A stretch of DNA of 64,000 nucleotides from Mikania micrantha. Lineage: Eukaryota > Streptophyta > Magnoliopsida > Asterales > Asteraceae. Shown in pieces: positions 1 through 10,589 of the stretch (the first letter of the stretch is position 1; every line of letters starts with the position of its first letter). The notes under the pieces were generated by a model. It was given only the letters and a program-made list of their open reading frames with translations. It did no database searches and was not told where the DNA came from. The position numbers were made by a program, and so were the translations under genes. The stretch lies in contig CM018692.1 in assembly GCA_009363875.1 (NCBI GenBank), positions 93,028,137-93,092,136 on the forward strand. The letters run 5' to 3'.

Positions 1-765
1 TAGAACAGCAAGATAGAAAGATAGAAGGGACTTCAGAAATGAATTACAAATACTAGTAAATTATTTACAGGTTATTATTTCATCTATGAAGGTAGTTGAA
101 GAAAGCAAAAATACATTGGAATGCAATACCATGAAATCAGAGAACCAAGTAGGACAGACAATGAAATATTGGTCCTTTATACAATTAAGGATCGTCTCAA
201 TAACATTCTTTGCAGCTCAACTCAACTTTGTACACAATGGTGGACTTGTGAATGCTCAAAATTGGGTTACTTAGATGGGGTATAGGATGCTTATTTGAAC
301 ATCTTATGCTTATGTGTATGTATAGGAGTTCTTGGAGGCATAGGATAGAGATGAGAGATCAATATTTTTTTGTAGGATTTAGGTGAGGCGTAGGATAAAG
401 ATGAGAGATCGATATCTTTTTGTACGATTTAGGATAGATATCTTTTTGTAGGATGAGTGATCGAATTGTATGATATATACATGTATGCTTATGTGTTTGT
501 ATGCTTGGTTGCGGGTTGGAGGGCTAGGTTAAAAATGATTTCTTTGCGTGTTAATGTTGCTTCCTTGGCTTTATATGCCCTGTCTAACATATATATTTAG
601 GTGTATGCCCTATATGGTTTTGTTGTTATTTGTTTCAATTAGGTGGATGTGCTATATGGCTATATATTTACATGCTTTAATATTTTGCGAGCCAGTTTCG
701 TGGTTTGATTTTGAGGTAAGATATGTGTGTGTGTGTTAATATATATATATATATATATATATATA

Positions 766-1155
766 CGGCATGGAATTTTACATAACCCACTAAATGTGTA
801 CTAACCCAAATAACTTTGGCAAGATGAAGCCAAATCTTAGATTTTATTTTTTTTGAACATCATTATAACACATTTTGAACACTATGTTCTTTTATGAGTT
901 TGTTTAAATTCATCATCGTTTAAGAGATAACATCGTTGTAAGTTTTGGGCAAAAAACACTTACAGTACTGTAAGTCAAAAACTTACAACGATGTTATCTC
1001 TAAAACAGTGATTAATTTACACAAACTCATAAAAGAACATAGTGTTCTAAATGTGTTTACAATGACGTTAAAAAAATTCGAAAATTTGGCTTGATCTTGA
1101 CGGGTTATTTAGAGTTATCGCTTTAAGAGTGGGTTATATTTTTAACCTTCCCCTG
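766..1155. mobile_element. Foldback MITE, copy 1
   Basis: A non-coding element with imperfect terminal inverted repeats, both containing ATAACCCACT near the ends, set in TA-rich DNA. Inside are long subterminal inverted repeats (AAAGAACATAGTGTTC and its complement) and a central palindrome CTTACAGTACTGTAAG at 959-974. It has no transposase. Relatives are at 3007-3294 and 3306-3694. The superfamily is uncertain; the TA-rich flanks suggest a TA or TWA target. Confidence 0.75.
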
Positions 1156-1165
1156 TATATATATA

Positions 1166-1260
1166 GGGCATGGAATTTTACATAACCCACTAAATGTGTA
1201 CCAACCCAAATAACTTTGGCTAGATGAAGCCAAATCTTGGATTTTTTTTTGAACATCATT
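1166..1260. mobile_element. Half MITE at the inner end of the left arm
   Basis: It matches one half of the complete MITE at 3007-3294 up to its hairpin centre and then stops. The right arm of the inverted repeat runs to the same hairpin centre, so the inner breakpoint of the palindrome coincides with the middle of this MITE. Confidence 0.7.
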
Positions 1261-3002
1261 AAAGGTGAATGATGTACAACTACTAGATACTAAAAAAAAG
1301 TGAATTTACTTGATTAGTTCAATCCTGGAGTAGATGACATTCGATCCTGAAGGTCAATCGTGAGCAGGTGATGTTCGGTCTTGGAGCAGTGATGGTCGAT
1401 TGTGAGCACCTCGATGGTGTGCAGGTCGAGTAGACGAGAGAAACCCCAAATTCTTTGGTCGATCGTGCGTGAAGTTGGAGTCACAGAACACCAGATGAAG
1501 GAAAACCTCAATTTTGTTGGGCTTAATTCCGAAATTTTGGGCTTGGACCGATTTTTTACACTTGAGCCGATTAAACCGATTGCCCGACTAGAGCCGATTT
1601 TGACTGACTACCGATTTTTCGACTGACTAGGAAAAATTTAATCAGCTTAGGGCGGACTAGCGATGCGATTAATCGTCGATTAATTCCGATTTTTACAACA
1701 TTGGATCAAAGTTGTAGTCACTGCAGCTCCTAGGTTTAGCAGTTGTGGCTGAATGATTTCCACCAATTGCATCTTAATACAATGCATTTAATATTACAAA
1801 TTTAAAAGCTGGTGATAACTGAGGGCCCGTGGAATTTGAATGATATTTTCAAAATGTTTCTAGCTTTGTGGGTGAAAGGGCGAAAAGCCCCAAAGAGAGG
1901 AGATGTTTATCTAAGACTACTATCAAGAGCTCATGAGTAGTGGGATGCTTTTATTTTTGCTTCAAATTCATGATGTGCAAGTCAAGATTGATTGTTTGAT
2001 TTATGTGGTAATCGAACGGTTGAATCATAGTTGATCAAGCTTTGAAATGTAAAACAACAGTTTATGATTCACCATGGACAATCTAACCACCTCTTAAATT
2101 TGATACGAACAATCGAACCACCCGCTGAATTTGTTGGGCTCTAAAGCTAGTTTAGGTTAACCATAGACTTTGATTTGATGCAATTTCTATTACATTTGTA
2201 AAGAAATAGCATAATTGATTTTAGTGGCTTATTGTTGAATTCATCATCTGGTTTAGTTAAAGTTGATAGTATTAAGGTTGTTCATGTAGACGACTTGATG
2301 TCTTAAATGCTACTTGGTTAAAAATTATGCTTGCTTCATTGTTTCTTTGAAATCAGAAAGTCAGATATCATGTCTAAAATGAATTGGATTTTGTTGAGTT
2401 TAGAAAGAATCCTCATCAATCACTCCACATCGAATAAAATTGTAAAGAAAACTAAGGGGTGTTTGGGATTGCTTACTTAAACAACATAATAGTTCTTATT
2501 CAAACAAGTTATCTGCGAATTTTTTTTTCGAACGGCAAAGGTTATCTCCTCCTAAACTACTCCACACTAATTACACCATTGCATGGGTTAGAACTTAGAA
2601 CCCATGAACTATTAAACAACATAATAGTTCTTATTCAAACTTATCTGCGGATTTTTTTGCAAGTAAATAAATAGTGTTGAATGTACATAAGAAAAGTGTT
2701 TATGCTTAGCTGCTTAAGCAGCTTGTGATTGCTTGTTTTGAACGGACTATTCTAGGTGAATTGAGAACAAATATTTACCCATAGTATAAAATAAGTTGCT
2801 TTTAATTAGATGGTCATTTATTTCTCCTTATAAACAACATATCCTGTAAAATCCCACTTTGAGTGAGGTCTGTGGAGGAATATGTGAAAACAAACCTTAC
2901 CCCTATCTAAAATTGAATAGAGACGGCTCCTTCGAGAAAGTCCCCTGGCTCATAGATCCGCATTTTATATTTCTTTATTTGTTGTTATAATTTATATATA
3001 TA
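1261..3002. other. Unique spacer of the inverted repeat, no gene recognised
   Basis: About 1.7 kb of AT-rich sequence. Near 1540-1700 it is rich in CCGATT. I see no open frame longer than about 75 codons and no protein motif. A segment near 2850-2960 resembles common plant repeat ends but has no Pol III boxes or tail that would define a SINE. Confidence 0.6.
2477..2660. repeat. Short direct repeat pair
   Basis: The string ACAACATAATAGTTCTTATT occurs at about 2480 and again at about 2615, each followed by a TTATCTGCG and T-run context. The period is about 135 bp and there are two copies. Function unknown. Confidence 0.8.
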
Positions 3003-3006
3003 TATA

Positions 3007-3294
3007 GGGGAAGGTTAAAAAATATAACCCACTAAATGTGTACTAACCCAAATAATTTTGGCAAGATGAAGCCAAATCTTGGATTTTTTTTTGAACATCA
3101 TTGTAACACATTTAGAACACTATGTTCTTTTATGAGTTTGTGTAAATTCACCATCGTTTAAGAAATTACATCGTTGTAAGTTTTGGGCAAAAAACTTACA
3201 ATGATGTTCAAAAAAAAATCCAAGATTTGGCTTCATCTAGCCAAAGTTATTTGGGTTGGTACACATTTAGTGGGTTATGTAAAATTCCATGCCC
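3007..3294. mobile_element. Foldback MITE, complete short copy
   Basis: It runs from GGGGAAGGTTAAAA to the ATTCCATGCCC end between TATATATA tracts. It folds as one long hairpin centred near 3190. It lacks the extra central segment of the 390-bp copies. Its right half lies in the right arm of the large inverted repeat, its left half in the spacer. Confidence 0.75.
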
Positions 3295-4453
3295 TATATA
3301 TATACAGGGGAAGGTTAAAAATATAACCCACTCTTAAAGCGATAACTCTAAATAACCCGTCAAGATCAAGCCAAATTTTCGAATTTTTTTAACGTCATTG
3401 TAAACACATTTAAAACACTATGTTCTTTTATGAGTTTGTGTAAATTAATCACTGTTTTAGAGATAACATCGTTGTAAGTTTTTGACTTACAGTACTGTAA
3501 GTGTTTTTTGCCCAAAACTTACAACGATGTTATCTCTTAAACGATGATGAATTTAAACAAACTCATAAAAGAACATAGTGTTCAAAATGTGTTATAATGA
3601 TGTTCAAAAAAAATAAAATCTAAGATTTGGCTTCATCTTGCCAAAGTTATTTGGGTTAGTACACATTTAGTGGGTTATGTAAAATTCCATGCCGTATATA
3701 TATATATTTTTTTTTTAACACACACACACATATCTTACCTCAAAATCAAACCACGAAACTGGCTCGCAAAATATTAAAGCATGTAAATATATAGCCATAT
3801 AGCACATCCACCTAATTGAAACAAATAACAACAAAACCATATAGGGCATACACCTAAATATATATGTTAGACAGGGCATATAAAGCCAAGGAAGCAACAT
3901 TAACACGCAAAGAAATCATTTTTAACCTAGCCCTCCAACCCGCAACCAAGCATACAAACACATAAGCATACATGTATATATCATACAATTCGATCACTCA
4001 TCCTACAAAAAGATATCTATCCTAAATCGTACAAAAAGATATCGATCTCTCATCTTTATCCTACGCCTCACCTAAATCCTACAAAAAAATATTGATCTCT
4101 CATCTCTATCCTATGCCTCCAAGAACTCCTATACATACACATAAGCATAAGATGTTCAAATAAGCATCCTATACCCCATCTAAGTAACCCAATTTTGAGC
4201 ATTCACAAGTCCACCATTGTGTACAAAGTTGAGTTGAGCTGCAAAGAATGTTATTGAGACGATCCTTAATTGTATAAAGGACCAATATTTCATTGTCTGT
4301 CCTACTTGGTTCTCTGATTTCATGGTATTGCATTCCAATGTATTTTTGCTTTCTTCAACTACCTTCATAGATGAAATAATAACCTGTAAATAATTTACTA
4401 GTATTTGTAATTCATTTCTGAAGTCCCTTCTATCTTTCTATCTTGCTGTTCTA
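3201..4453. repeat. Right arm of the large inverted repeat
   Basis: Reverse complement of 1-1260. The outer end overlaps the first 23 bases of the copia LTR that begins near 4429. Near identity implies a recent duplication, gene conversion or an assembly fold-back artefact. Confidence 0.95.
3306..3694. mobile_element. Foldback MITE, copy mirrored from 766-1155
   Basis: Same element as copy 1 in opposite orientation, as expected from its place in the right arm. It directly adjoins the short copy at 3007-3294, separated by a short TA tract. Confidence 0.75.
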
Positions 4454-4808
4454 CCTTTCTTCAACTAGAAACTCGCACACAAACACCAAGGATTTTGAGG
4501 ACAACTCCCTCGACTCTTTTCTTTTTATTAAACTTTATAAAATTTTTATACATAAAGAATACCACAGTCTTGGTATTTATAATAAAACAAAACTTTCCAG
4601 TCATGCAAAAATAAAAAACGTATTTGACTCAAATAAATTCCTACATCTTAGGAATCTATAACAAACTTAAAACTCATAAACAAATAAATAAAATAAACAA
4701 ACTTGCTGACCAAGTTTTACTAATTCCTTGACCCGTGACCCAGCCTTCTTTTCCTTGCGACCCAAAGCTGACTTCTTGGGTCGACCCTATATGATAATTA
4801 AATCAACA
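4429..4808 (-). mobile_element. Ty1/copia 3' LTR
   Basis: About 380 bp matching the LTR at 7257-7638, including the segment with ACACAAACACCAAGGATTTT. On the minus strand it starts TGTTGATTT. The distal terminal dinucleotide is altered (plus strand TT instead of TG), where it meets the inverted repeat. I see no clear target duplication against the other LTR flank. Confidence 0.85.
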
Positions 4809-4823
4809 TTCACCCTTTTAGTT
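4809..4823 (-). promoter_or_regulatory. Copia polypurine tract
   Basis: On the minus strand the bases just before the 3' LTR read ACTAAAAGGGTGAA, a purine-rich run in the position expected for the plus-strand primer. Confidence 0.7.
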
Positions 4824-4829
4824 TTCGTA

Positions 4830-6190
4830 TTGGATCATCCATCTCTTCTAATTTAGTCTTGAAAAAGCCTTTTCTGGATGTCAGCTTTTTGCTCTTCACC
4901 ATTCTCATGCTCAACTTTTATCAGATCTTTCTCAACACATTCTTGGATGAAATGGTATCTAATGTTGATATGCTTGCTCCTGCCATGAAAGACTGGATTT
5001 TTCATGACCAACAGTGCTGAACTGTTGTCAACCTTAAAGACCATTGTTTCTTCCTTCCAACATGTGAGTTCATTAAGCAACCTCCTAAGCTAGATTGCTT
5101 GGCTGGCAGCTGCAGTTGCAGCCATGAATCCTGCCTCACACGAAGATAAAGCTACTGTTCCTTGCCTCTGAGTTCTCCAACTGATTGGTGAATCTCCAAA
5201 GTAAAATACCAATCCTGTTGTACTCTTACCATCATCTTGATTTACCCCAAAGCTGCTGTGACTATAGCCATATAACTTCGGATCCTTGCTTCTTTCGTAC
5301 TTGATCTCATAACCGAGTGTTCCTTTTATGTATCTCATGTCCTGTATAATTGGTAACTGGTGACTTTCATTTGGCTCCTACATGTATTGACTTGCTAAGC
5401 TGACAACAAAATTTAGATCAGGTCTGGTGTGCAATAGTTACCAAAGGCAGCCTGTTAAACGCCTATAACTTGTGGCATTTACAGGCTTTCCACCTTTGGT
5501 TATATACAGCTTCAACCTGGGCCATTGGCACCATAATTGCATTACAATCACTCAAACAGTCAAACCTGCTTCTTCCAAAATTTTCCGAGTATAGACAGTT
5601 TGTTTGATTGTAATGCCTTCTTTGCAATACTCTCCTTGCATGATCCAGTGACTATTAGATCATCCACATACACACCTACGAACAAACATGATTTGGAATC
5701 ACTTCTTTTGTACACAGCCTTCTCTTGTGAACATTTTGTAAAACCCAAAATCTTCAATGTTGAGTCAAGCTTTGCATTCCACGCTCGTGGCGCTTGTTTC
5801 AAGCCATATAGTGCCTTCACCAGCTTGTATGCCTTGTTTTCACTTCCCTTTTTAACAAATCCTTCTGTTGGACAGCATAAACTTCTTCCTTAAGGTCGCC
5901 ATGCAAGAACACTGATTTCACATCCAAATGATGTACCCTCCAACTGAAGTGGGCTACCATAGCAAACAAAACTCTTACAATCTCCATGCGGACTACAGGG
6001 GTGAACACCTCTTTATAATTTGCCCTTGTTGTTGTAGTACCCTATAGCTACCAGCCATGCCTTGTACTTCACTATCTTCCTGGATGCATCCTTCTTGATT
6101 TTATATACCCATTCCGGTCCAACGGGTTTTGCATTTTTTTGTAAGTTAGTTAGAATACAAGTCTGGTTCTTTTCTATGGATTCTATTTCT
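4830..6190 (-). pseudogene. Ty1/copia reverse transcriptase and RNase H remnant
   Basis: Read on the minus strand, this holds the second half of copia pol. Recognisable blocks are LDVKSVFLHGDLKEEVY, KALYGLKQAPRAW and the catalytic VGVYVDDLIVTG with both aspartates, then the RNase H block GYSHSSFG ... ALSSCEAGFMAA (position of SSCEAEY) and, near the end, VDNSSALLVMKNPVFHGRSK. Frames change several times (breaks near 5090, 5340-5560, 5817 and 6010), so it is non-functional. It belongs with the LTRs on either side. Copia assignment is secure from the YVDD block and the IN-before-RT order. Confidence 0.88.
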
Positions 6191-7127
6191 TTTATAATAG
6201 ATCTTCACAGTTTGTATTGCGTGCCGCCTGTGAGTAGCTAAAAGGTTCATCAGTGGCCAATAATAGTTCATTCTCACTATGGTTGATCTCTATGAGTTGC
6301 CTCCCTAGTATCTTGAACTCTTTGATGGGAGTGTCATCAAATCTTTCCTCCTCAAGGATAACCGGTCTGATAGTATCCTTTTGGGGCTGAATGGGACCTC
6401 GTTTGACCCCATACTGTGAGCTCCCTGAGTCAATGCTGCTGCCCGAGAGTTCCACAACAGACGGACTGCTTGAATGGGCTGAATTCACATCCCAATTTCC
6501 TCATGTTGGGCTGCTAGAGTAGATGACTGTGTATCAGATTGCACAGTACCTGGTCCAGCTTCAACAGGTAAGTAACATGGCCCAGATTCATTAGCAACTT
6601 GGCCTTGTGGTGGGATCTCCGGCTGTGCTGGATTGGCCTGTGGGTTTCACTGTCTTGGTCTTCCATACTAAGGTTTTGGTGAACATAGAAAGATACCCAT
6701 TCTGGTCCACTAGCTTCATAGTTCCTCATATAATTGGCCCAATTCCATCCTTTTGTCTCAACTAACTTGACATCTTGACTAGCCACTAGTTGTTTGTTTT
6801 TTGGATCATATAATTTTATTTGGTACCCGGCTTAGTTCCAAAGTAAACTTGAGCTTTAGATCGGTCATCTAGTTTCTTCAAATTCACTTGTGGTACTCTT
6901 GCAAAAGCCAAGCATCCAAATACCCGCAAGTGACTCGAAACAGGTTTTCTTCCATGAATTGCCTCATAGGGTGTTTGATATTTGACTTTTGAGAGATCGA
7001 GGGGGCACCCTATTTAGCAAATAAGTAGAGTGGCGGACAGCTTCTCCCCACATGTTTTGTGGTACCTTCATTGCCTTCGGAATGCTGCGAGTTGTCTCTA
7101 ATAACGTCCTATTTCATCGTCCAACCA
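6191..7127 (-). pseudogene. Copia integrase C-terminal part and linker remnant
   Basis: The minus strand starts at QNGVV, a typical block after the copia integrase core, and continues through a WGEAVRHSTYLLNRVP-like block and a GRKPVSSHLRVFGCLAFA-like block into the low-complexity linker before RT. The linker is open at 6192-6488 (serine-rich, DTPIKEFKILGRQL). An in-frame TGA follows QNGVVGR and further frame changes are present. The integrase HHCC domain and catalytic core are absent through deletion. Confidence 0.82.
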
Positions 7128-7188
7128 CCCCGTTTTGACAGCCACAATTACACTTTGATTCTGGATAGAGTTGTCTTTGTCAGTCATG
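7128..7188 (-). pseudogene. Copia gag N-terminus fused to integrase
   Basis: A minus-strand ATG at about 7188 begins MTDKDNSIQNQS and after about 17 codons runs into the integrase QNGVV block. Most of gag, protease and the integrase catalytic domain are therefore deleted, leaving a short gag leader joined to the C-terminal half of pol. Confidence 0.7.
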
Positions 7189-7227
7189 GTGCTTCTTGAT
7201 CGATTTCTTCTATGGTAGACGAGCAAG

Positions 7228-7250
7228 GGATTGGTTCTAATACCAATTGA
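7228..7250 (-). promoter_or_regulatory. Copia primer binding site
   Basis: On the minus strand, a few bases inside the 5' LTR, the sequence reads TTGGTATTAGAACC, two changes from the usual TGGTATCAGAGCC complementary to initiator tRNA-Met. Confidence 0.75.
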
Positions 7251-7256
7251 AGTCTC

Positions 7257-7638
7257 TGCTATCTTTCTATCTTGCTGTTCTACCTATCCTTCAACCAGAA
7301 ACTCACACACAAACACCAAGGATTTTGATGAGTACTCCCTCGACTATTTTCTTTTATTAAACTTTAATAAAATTTTTATACCTAAAGAATACCACAGCCT
7401 TAGTATTATAATAAAACAAAACTTCCTACTCAAGCAGAAATCAAAAACGTACGTGACTCTAAAATAAATTCCTACATCTTAAGAATCTATAACAAACTTA
7501 AAACTCATAAACAAATAAATAAAATAAGCAAAACTTGCTGACCAAGTTGTACTAATTCCTAGACTTGCGACCCAGCCTTCTTTTCCTTGCGACCTAGCTG
7601 CCTTCTTGGGTCGACCCAATACCATAATTAAATCAACA
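7257..7638 (-). mobile_element. Ty1/copia 5' LTR
   Basis: A 382-bp LTR with TG ... CA ends (plus strand TGCTATCTTTC to AAATCAACA), the partner of 4429-4808. It lies next to the primer binding site, which fixes the element as minus-strand. The short length is normal for copia. Confidence 0.88.
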
Positions 7639-7924
7639 ACTCAAACATATTTTAACAAAAAGATATAAATAGATTTCAATGTTCTCATTTAAAATTATTT
7701 ACATTCTAATTTATGTGACTTGTTTGCAAAGAAAATGGAAATTACATTATTACAAAGCATTGAAATGAATTGCATCCTGTCTCCTGCTAAACAGGAATGA
7801 CTATTTGATTATATGTAGTCAATTAGGGCCAGTATTCTCAATTCTGGTTGCTAAATAAATAAATGATCTTTTATTCTTTGGACTTAATCGCGAACATATA
7901 GTAATTTAGAATTCGTTCTGCAGG
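7639..7924. other. AT-rich segment, nothing recognised
   Basis: 286 bp between the copia LTR and the first recognisable gypsy codons of element E. No motif, repeat or open frame stands out. Confidence 0.6.
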
Positions 7925-8160
7925 ATTAGAGAAACAGAGAAACAGACACTTAACGACATACCAGTCATCAGAGAGTATCCAGAAGTGTTTCCAGAAGACT
8001 TTCCAGGACTACCACTGGTCCGGCAAGTGGAGTTTCGAATAGATCTAGTCCCTGGAGCGAAGCAGTGGCAAAGTCTTCGTACCGATTAGCACCGTCTGAG
8101 ATGCTGGAACTGTCTAGTCAACTTCAGGAACTTCTAGAAAATGGTCTTAGACTGAGCTAC
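7925..8160 (+). pseudogene. Element E: start of gypsy RT region, left of insertion B
   Basis: The translation resembles the protease-to-RT linker and RT start of element A: VIREYPEVFPEDFPGLP, RQVEFRIDLVPGA, then YRLAPSEM and SSQLQELLE. It breaks off at 8160, exactly where the LTR of B begins (TGTAACAACC), and the same reading resumes at 29910 with the block before KKDGSFRM. The gag, protease and 5' LTR of E are missing. One codon around the GAKQW block is altered by a small indel. Confidence 0.88.
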
Positions 8161-8316
8161 TGTAACAACCGGTTTCTTATAATGAAATGTATTTGAAATA
8201 ATCGTTAATTGAACGATTGTGATTGTTGTAATTTGAAAATATGTGAGAAATCATGAACGTGGGAGAAAACCGTGCGCGAAACGAAGAAAATTACAAAGAT
8301 ATTATGCTTTGAGACT

Positions 8317-8443
8317 CTTCGCGGTACGCGAAGGTGGTTTTGAAGTTCCTTCGCGGTACGCAAAGAACCCAAAATATCTAAGGGTCCCGAATTGCTTCGC
8401 GGTACGCGAAGCCCTTCTTTGATCTTCTTCGCGGTACGCGACG
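8317..8443 (+). repeat. Four small GCG-GTA-CGC hairpins in LTR B
   Basis: The 17-mer CTTCGCGGTACGCGAAG occurs at 8317, with close variants at 8349, 8395 and 8427. Each is an inverted repeat around a three-base centre. The 3' LTR has the same four near 28038-28165 with scattered changes. They lie 150-280 bp inside the LTR. A relative with a different stem sequence is in the solo LTR at 58282-58329. Confidence 0.85.
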
Positions 8444-9240
8444 GGTGAGGCGGTTTTGAAACAGCTTAAGTTGATCAGATTTCTTGCAGAAGAGTTTGAT
8501 GTTTTGCGATGAATTAAATCTAGTTTTGATTATAATACTATGATTTTGGGTATTGATTATTGCCTAGTTGATAACTATGGGTTGTTAGAAACGAAGAACT
8601 TGATATTTTGATGGTGAAGTCTTCGTTTTGAAGCCGGGATAATGTCCGGTTGTTATGAAACCCATATCATGATGTGATAACTAGTAGGATGGGTAAATGA
8701 TGGTTTTGTAATAAATAGGGATTATAATCCCTGGGTTAAATGATGATTATGATGAATTGATGTTAAAAAAATTATTAACAAGTTATGATCTTAAATAAAA
8801 ATTGAATAATAAAGTGATTAAATATCGTAACTAATATAATGAACATCAATTAATTGATGAAATGCCTAAAGAGGCATGAAATGTGATTAATTGTGATAAT
8901 TGACTTTGAGGAAGTCAAATCAGTCAAGTGTGTTGAACATTATTGTATGTGCTATACGTGTTGAAACTAGTTGTATATGTATTTTGCAACTAGGTGGCGG
9001 TAGTGGAAGCCAAACCACTAGTCATAGAGCAGGAAAAGAGCCTGCAGTTGTTAATCTCTTATCTGATCAAGGTAAGTAATCCCACAACTATGACATCACA
9101 TAATAAACATTGAATTTTGTTGTTGAATAAATTGTATGATAAATATGGTATTGGTGATAGGGGAACGTTGAATAATAAAAGTTAAACAACCTATGATAAA
9201 TCAAATATCTTGGTGAATGAAAGTGTGGGAACTCTATGAT

Positions 9241-9535
9241 GGAAGTACCGGTGGGTGAATATCATAGTAATTTGATTGAATTATTTATGACTCCACAATG
9301 GTGGATAGCCAGAGGTGCTGGCAATTGTCTTAGATGGAAGTACCGGTGGGTGAACATCTTAAGAGTTGAATTAATTATGACTCCACAATGGTGGATAGCC
9401 AGAGGTGCTGGCAATTGTCTTAGATGGAAGTACCGGTGGGTGAACATCTCAAGACTTAAATTAATTATGACGTCACAAATGTGTGAATAGTCAGAGGTGC
9501 TGACAAATAGCTATGGTGGAAGTGTAATATCTGTG
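9241..9535 (+). repeat. About 92-bp tandem repeat in LTR B
   Basis: The block GGAAGTACCGGTGGGTGAA recurs at 9241, 9336 and 9426, with a weaker unit from 9518 that continues at 22442 after the insertion. Each unit also contains the small inverted repeats TCCACAATGGTGGA and CCAGAGGTGCTGG. The same array is in the 3' LTR at about 29140-29450. Element A inserted within the GGAAG of the last unit. Confidence 0.88.
9518..9522 (+). repeat. Target site duplication of element A, left
   Basis: GGAAG directly before TGTAATATC. The matching copy is 22442-22446. The uninterrupted 3' LTR of B has a single GGAAGTACAGG at this place. Confidence 0.95.
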
Positions 9536-9693
9536 CATGTAATCATGGTAGTCATAAATAGTGATAGTACAATATGTGTTTAATTCAGTGTTTTCAATGT
9601 GATTCAAGTGTTCCTGATTATGTTCGTGTGTGATAGGATCTTATTTAAATAGGAACAAGTATGTATTATTTATTTACAGTCGATTTTGCTAGG

Positions 9694-9811
9694 CAAGAAC
9701 AGTATCGTATTATATCGAAACAGTGGTGGGATGGCGTCAGATAAGGCAGGTAGCTGGACTCTGGGGTATGCCCTATACATATACTGCGTTCGGTGTAATG
9801 GGATAGTGTTA
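9694..9811 (+). other. Candidate structured RNA element, LTR A (5')
   Basis: TATTATATCGAA pairs with TTCGGTGTAATG, 12 pairs with three G-T wobbles. Outside it AACA pairs with TGTT. Inside are GTGGTGGG (9723-9730) and TATGCCCTATACATATAC, with GGG facing CCC, around a variable stem. It lies in U3 about 170 bp into the LTR, so it is transcribed at the 3' end of genomic RNA. See the finding for the comparison of all copies. Confidence 0.7.
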
Positions 9812-10193
9812 GGGCGTAGTGTTTAGACGAATATTATGACAAACGAATTAATTAAACAAGATCGTAATGCGTAAGCGAGACTGAGTATAGTTATGGGTGA
9901 CGATCCATAAAGATACGAATGTTGAACTTATAATTACGAGTAAACGACAATAAATAAATAATACGATCGAAAAACGTACGCGATTGCAGGTATATACAAA
10001 ATTGTGTTAGTTTAACGGTCGGATTTCGAACGATCAAGTAATAATAAGTAAAATAAATTATTTTACATTTTTACAATTTTGAAACTCATCAGAATGATAA
10101 GAATAATAACTCCTTTTCATTAAGCACGTAAAATTTCCGAAAACGTGACGAAAACGCGAACCGAGCAACCGAAACGAACCGAATACCATGAGG

Positions 10194-10202
10194 GTATATA
10201 AG
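10194..10202 (+). promoter_or_regulatory. TATA box of LTR A
   Basis: GTATATAAG followed about 45 bp later by CT-runs. The upstream ACGCGAACCGAGCAACCGAA block is shared with LTR D. This places the transcription start near 10225, inferred from usual TATA spacing. Confidence 0.65.
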
Positions 10203-10589
10203 CAACAAATGAGGGTGTTCCTCCTCATTTATTGCAGCCCAACCCTCTCTCTCTCTACAATTTTCGTGAAACCTCTCTCTCTAGAATTCCACACTTCAAA
10301 CGCCCGTATCTCGCTCGTTTCTTGACGGAATTGGATGTTCTTGGTGCCCACGCGAAGCTCGTGATCTCCTCTACCTGAAAGTACAACTGATCTGGAGATT
10401 TGTCCGACCAAAATCAAGGTATTGATGCTTGAAAAACACGAAAAATAGGGTTTTTGGTGTGTTTTTGTTGATCAACACTATAACCGGTCTAGAACCATGA
10501 AAATGTCGATCCTATACCTCCGATAATGGGTTCTGGCACAACAGCAACACGCCACAACCTCTGGGAGGTGGGGGATGCTCGATGATGAT

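Larger units (their letters stand above)
1..1260. repeat. Left arm of a large inverted repeat
   Basis: The arm reads as the reverse complement of 3201-4453 with almost no differences; the main one is the length of an AT microsatellite near 740-765. Two short open frames (62 and 63 codons) occur identically in both arms, which reflects DNA identity rather than coding. The first 23 bases equal the terminal bases of the copia LTR at 4431-4453, so the palindrome includes an LTR tip and may continue left of the window. The inner end lies at the centre of a half MITE. Confidence 0.95.
8161..9522 (+). mobile_element. Element B 5' LTR, first part
   Basis: It begins TGTAACAACCGGTTTC and follows the 3' LTR at 27853-29909 closely, apart from the deletion described for B. 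A splice-donor-like CAAG|GTAAGT lies at 9072. It is interrupted at 9522 by element A and resumes at 22442. Confidence 0.93.

Noticed and set aside
86..739. 62- and 63-codon frames repeated at 3715-4368
   Set aside because: Identity is explained by the inverted repeat; no domain or codon bias.
2835..2970. SINE-like segment
   Set aside because: It resembles common plant repeat ends, but no Pol III promoter boxes, tail or target duplication could be seen.
1261..3000. Host gene exons in the palindrome spacer
   Set aside because: No frame with recognisable residues and no consistent splice pattern.
9241..9522. CRISPR-like array
   Set aside because: Repeat and spacer parts are both similar between units, and the setting is a plant LTR.
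9694..9811. Hammerhead ribozyme or retrozyme
   Set aside because: The CGAAAC string suggested it, but no CTGATGA core is found in any copy.
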